Assembly: GCA_963758025.1 (NCBI GenBank)
Contig: CAVWUA010000007.1
Location: forward strand, 186,001-250,000
Source: CAVWUA01 sp963758025
Lineage (GTDB): Bacteria; Planctomycetota; Planctomycetia; Isosphaerales; Isosphaeraceae
Reading direction: 5' to 3'
Length of the DNA: 64,000 nucleotides
Below the pieces are notes generated by a model. That model made no database searches. It was given only the letters and a program-made list of their open reading frames with translations, and was not told the origin of the DNA. A program made the position numbers and the translations under genes. Of this stretch, positions 63,312 to 64,000 are shown in pieces (position 1 is the first letter of the stretch; the number at the start of each line of letters is the position of its first letter).

Positions 63312-64000
63312 GTGGCAACTTCCATCGCTCCCGAGCCGACCCGAGACGGTCCGTCCACCGCATCATCCCCGCGGACGATCGGTGGCTACCTGATCGAACG
63401 GATGCAATCCCTGGGGCTTCGGCACGTCTTCGGTATCCCGGGAGATTATGTGCTGGGCCTTTACAAGATGCTGGAAGAAAGCCCGATCGGCTTGATCGGC
63501 ATGACCCGGGAGGACTCCGCCGGATTCGCCGCCGATGCCTATGCGCGGATCAACGGGCTGGGGTGCGTTTGCGTCACGTACTGCGTCGGTGGCTTGAGCT
63601 GTGCCAACAGCATCGCCGGGGCGTATGCCGAGAAGTCGCCGGTAGTCGTCCTGAGCGGCTCGCCGGGGATCTCGGAACGTGAGCGCAACCCGATGCTGCA
63701 TCACAAGGTGCGTGATTTCTCCACGCAGTTCGAGGTGTTCGAGAAGATCACGGCGGCCTCGGCCGTGCTGTCCGACCCGCTGACGGCCTTCGCCGAGATC
63801 GACCGGGTGCTCGCGGCGGCCTTGCGGTACAAGCGACCGGTTTACCTGGAGATTCCGCGTGATCGGCTGCTGGCCGAGCAGGTTACGCCTCACCGCACGC
63901 CCGAGGTCCTGCCTCCGAGCGACCCCGACGCCCTGCGCGAAGCCTTGAACGAGGCGGAGACGATGCTGCGCAAGGCGCAGCGGCCGATGATCCTCGCGGA
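63312..64000 (+). CDS. pyruvate/indolepyruvate decarboxylase-like ThDP enzyme, N-terminal part
   Basis: This gene runs off the right edge; about 229 residues are visible. The sequence RTIGGYLIERMQSLGLRHVF followed by GIPGDYVLGLYKMLEESPIG is the pyrimidine domain of pyruvate decarboxylase-like enzymes. MTREDSAGFAADAYARINGL contains the catalytic glutamate (normally NELNAGYAADGYAR), and CVCVTYCVGGLSCANSIAGA and YAEKSPVVVLSGSPGISERE follow as usual. AGGAG lies eight bases before GTG at 63312. An in-frame ATG at 63255, overlapping the previous stop, is a possible alternative start. It could be pyruvate decarboxylase, indolepyruvate decarboxylase or a related decarboxylase; the PP domain needed to judge this is outside the window. 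Confidence 0.85.
   Translation, partial: MATSIAPEPTRDGPSTASSPRTIGGYLIERMQSLGLRHVFGIPGDYVLGLYKMLEESPIGLIGMTREDSAGFAADAYARINGLGCVCVTYCVGGLSCANSIAGAYAEKSPVVVLSGSPGISERERNPMLHHKVRDFSTQFEVFEKITAASAVLSDPLTAFAEIDRVLAAALRYKRPVYLEIPRDRLLAEQVTPHRTPEVLPPSDPDALREALNEAETMLRKAQRPMILA

Overview
The window looks like chromosomal DNA of a planctomycete, most likely in or near the Isosphaeraceae. This is an inference from GC-rich coding DNA (roughly 60% by eye), a surface protein with an N-terminal LESRQ-type motif and dockerin repeats, a large redoxin/cytochrome c/copper-monooxygenase-like fusion, many secreted proteins of unknown function, and a complete 14-gene nuo set with planctomycete-style extensions. 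No rRNA, tRNA, CRISPR array, insertion sequence or prophage was recognised.

Layout. 0-3.8 kb (minus strand): the start of an ABC-2 polysaccharide export permease, a ClC chloride channel with CBS domains, trmB and a FabZ-like hot-dog dehydratase. 4-15 kb: a TIM-barrel sugar isomerase-like protein, a small membrane protein, a Tat-signal ThDP enzyme, purF and proB (divergent), two tandem paralogous secreted HEAT-type proteins, a cupin-like protein and a small secreted protein. 15.3-31.2 kb (plus): nuoABCDEFGHIJKLMN, one collinear operon for complex I, with several overlapping start/stop junctions. 31.2-36 kb (minus): two overlapping genes for membrane-anchored coiled-coil proteins, then a malate dehydrogenase-like gene. 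36-47.3 kb: a tripartite efflux system spread over both strands (RND pump, membrane-fusion adaptor, two tandem TolC-like proteins), with two small secreted proteins and a dockerin surface protein between them. 47.7-50.4 kb: an IorAB-type molybdenum hydroxylase. 50.8-57.9 kb: a PPP-type phosphatase, an unknown protein, a secreted DUF1579-like/YHS/TPR protein, the redoxin-cytochrome fusion, a lipoyl-fold protein overlapping a Nudix hydrolase, and a secreted TPR-like protein. 57.9-64 kb: tmk-holB, a SpoIIE-type phosphatase, a kinase/P-loop fusion, a gamma-glutamylcyclotransferase-like protein and the start of a pyruvate/indolepyruvate decarboxylase.

The most important caveat is quality. At about 16 places, and probably one more, a protein family clearly continues in another reading frame after a one-base shift. 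Affected genes include purF (twice), nuoL, nuoM, the RND pump (three times), a TolC gene, the molybdenum hydroxylase large subunit (twice), tmk and the SpoIIE phosphatase. About three quarters of the shifts need removal of an extra base, and several hit housekeeping genes. I read them as assembly or sequencing indels rather than decay, and give each such gene as one feature spanning both frames.

No clearly new multi-gene system was proven. The better leads are a pair of mutually similar small secreted proteins between the efflux genes that both end in RLRC, the exported-looking ThDP enzyme, the lipoyl fold without its lysine, the coiled-coil pair at 31-34 kb, and two RNA hairpins: one enclosing the tmk start and a mutually exclusive pair at 53.7 kb.
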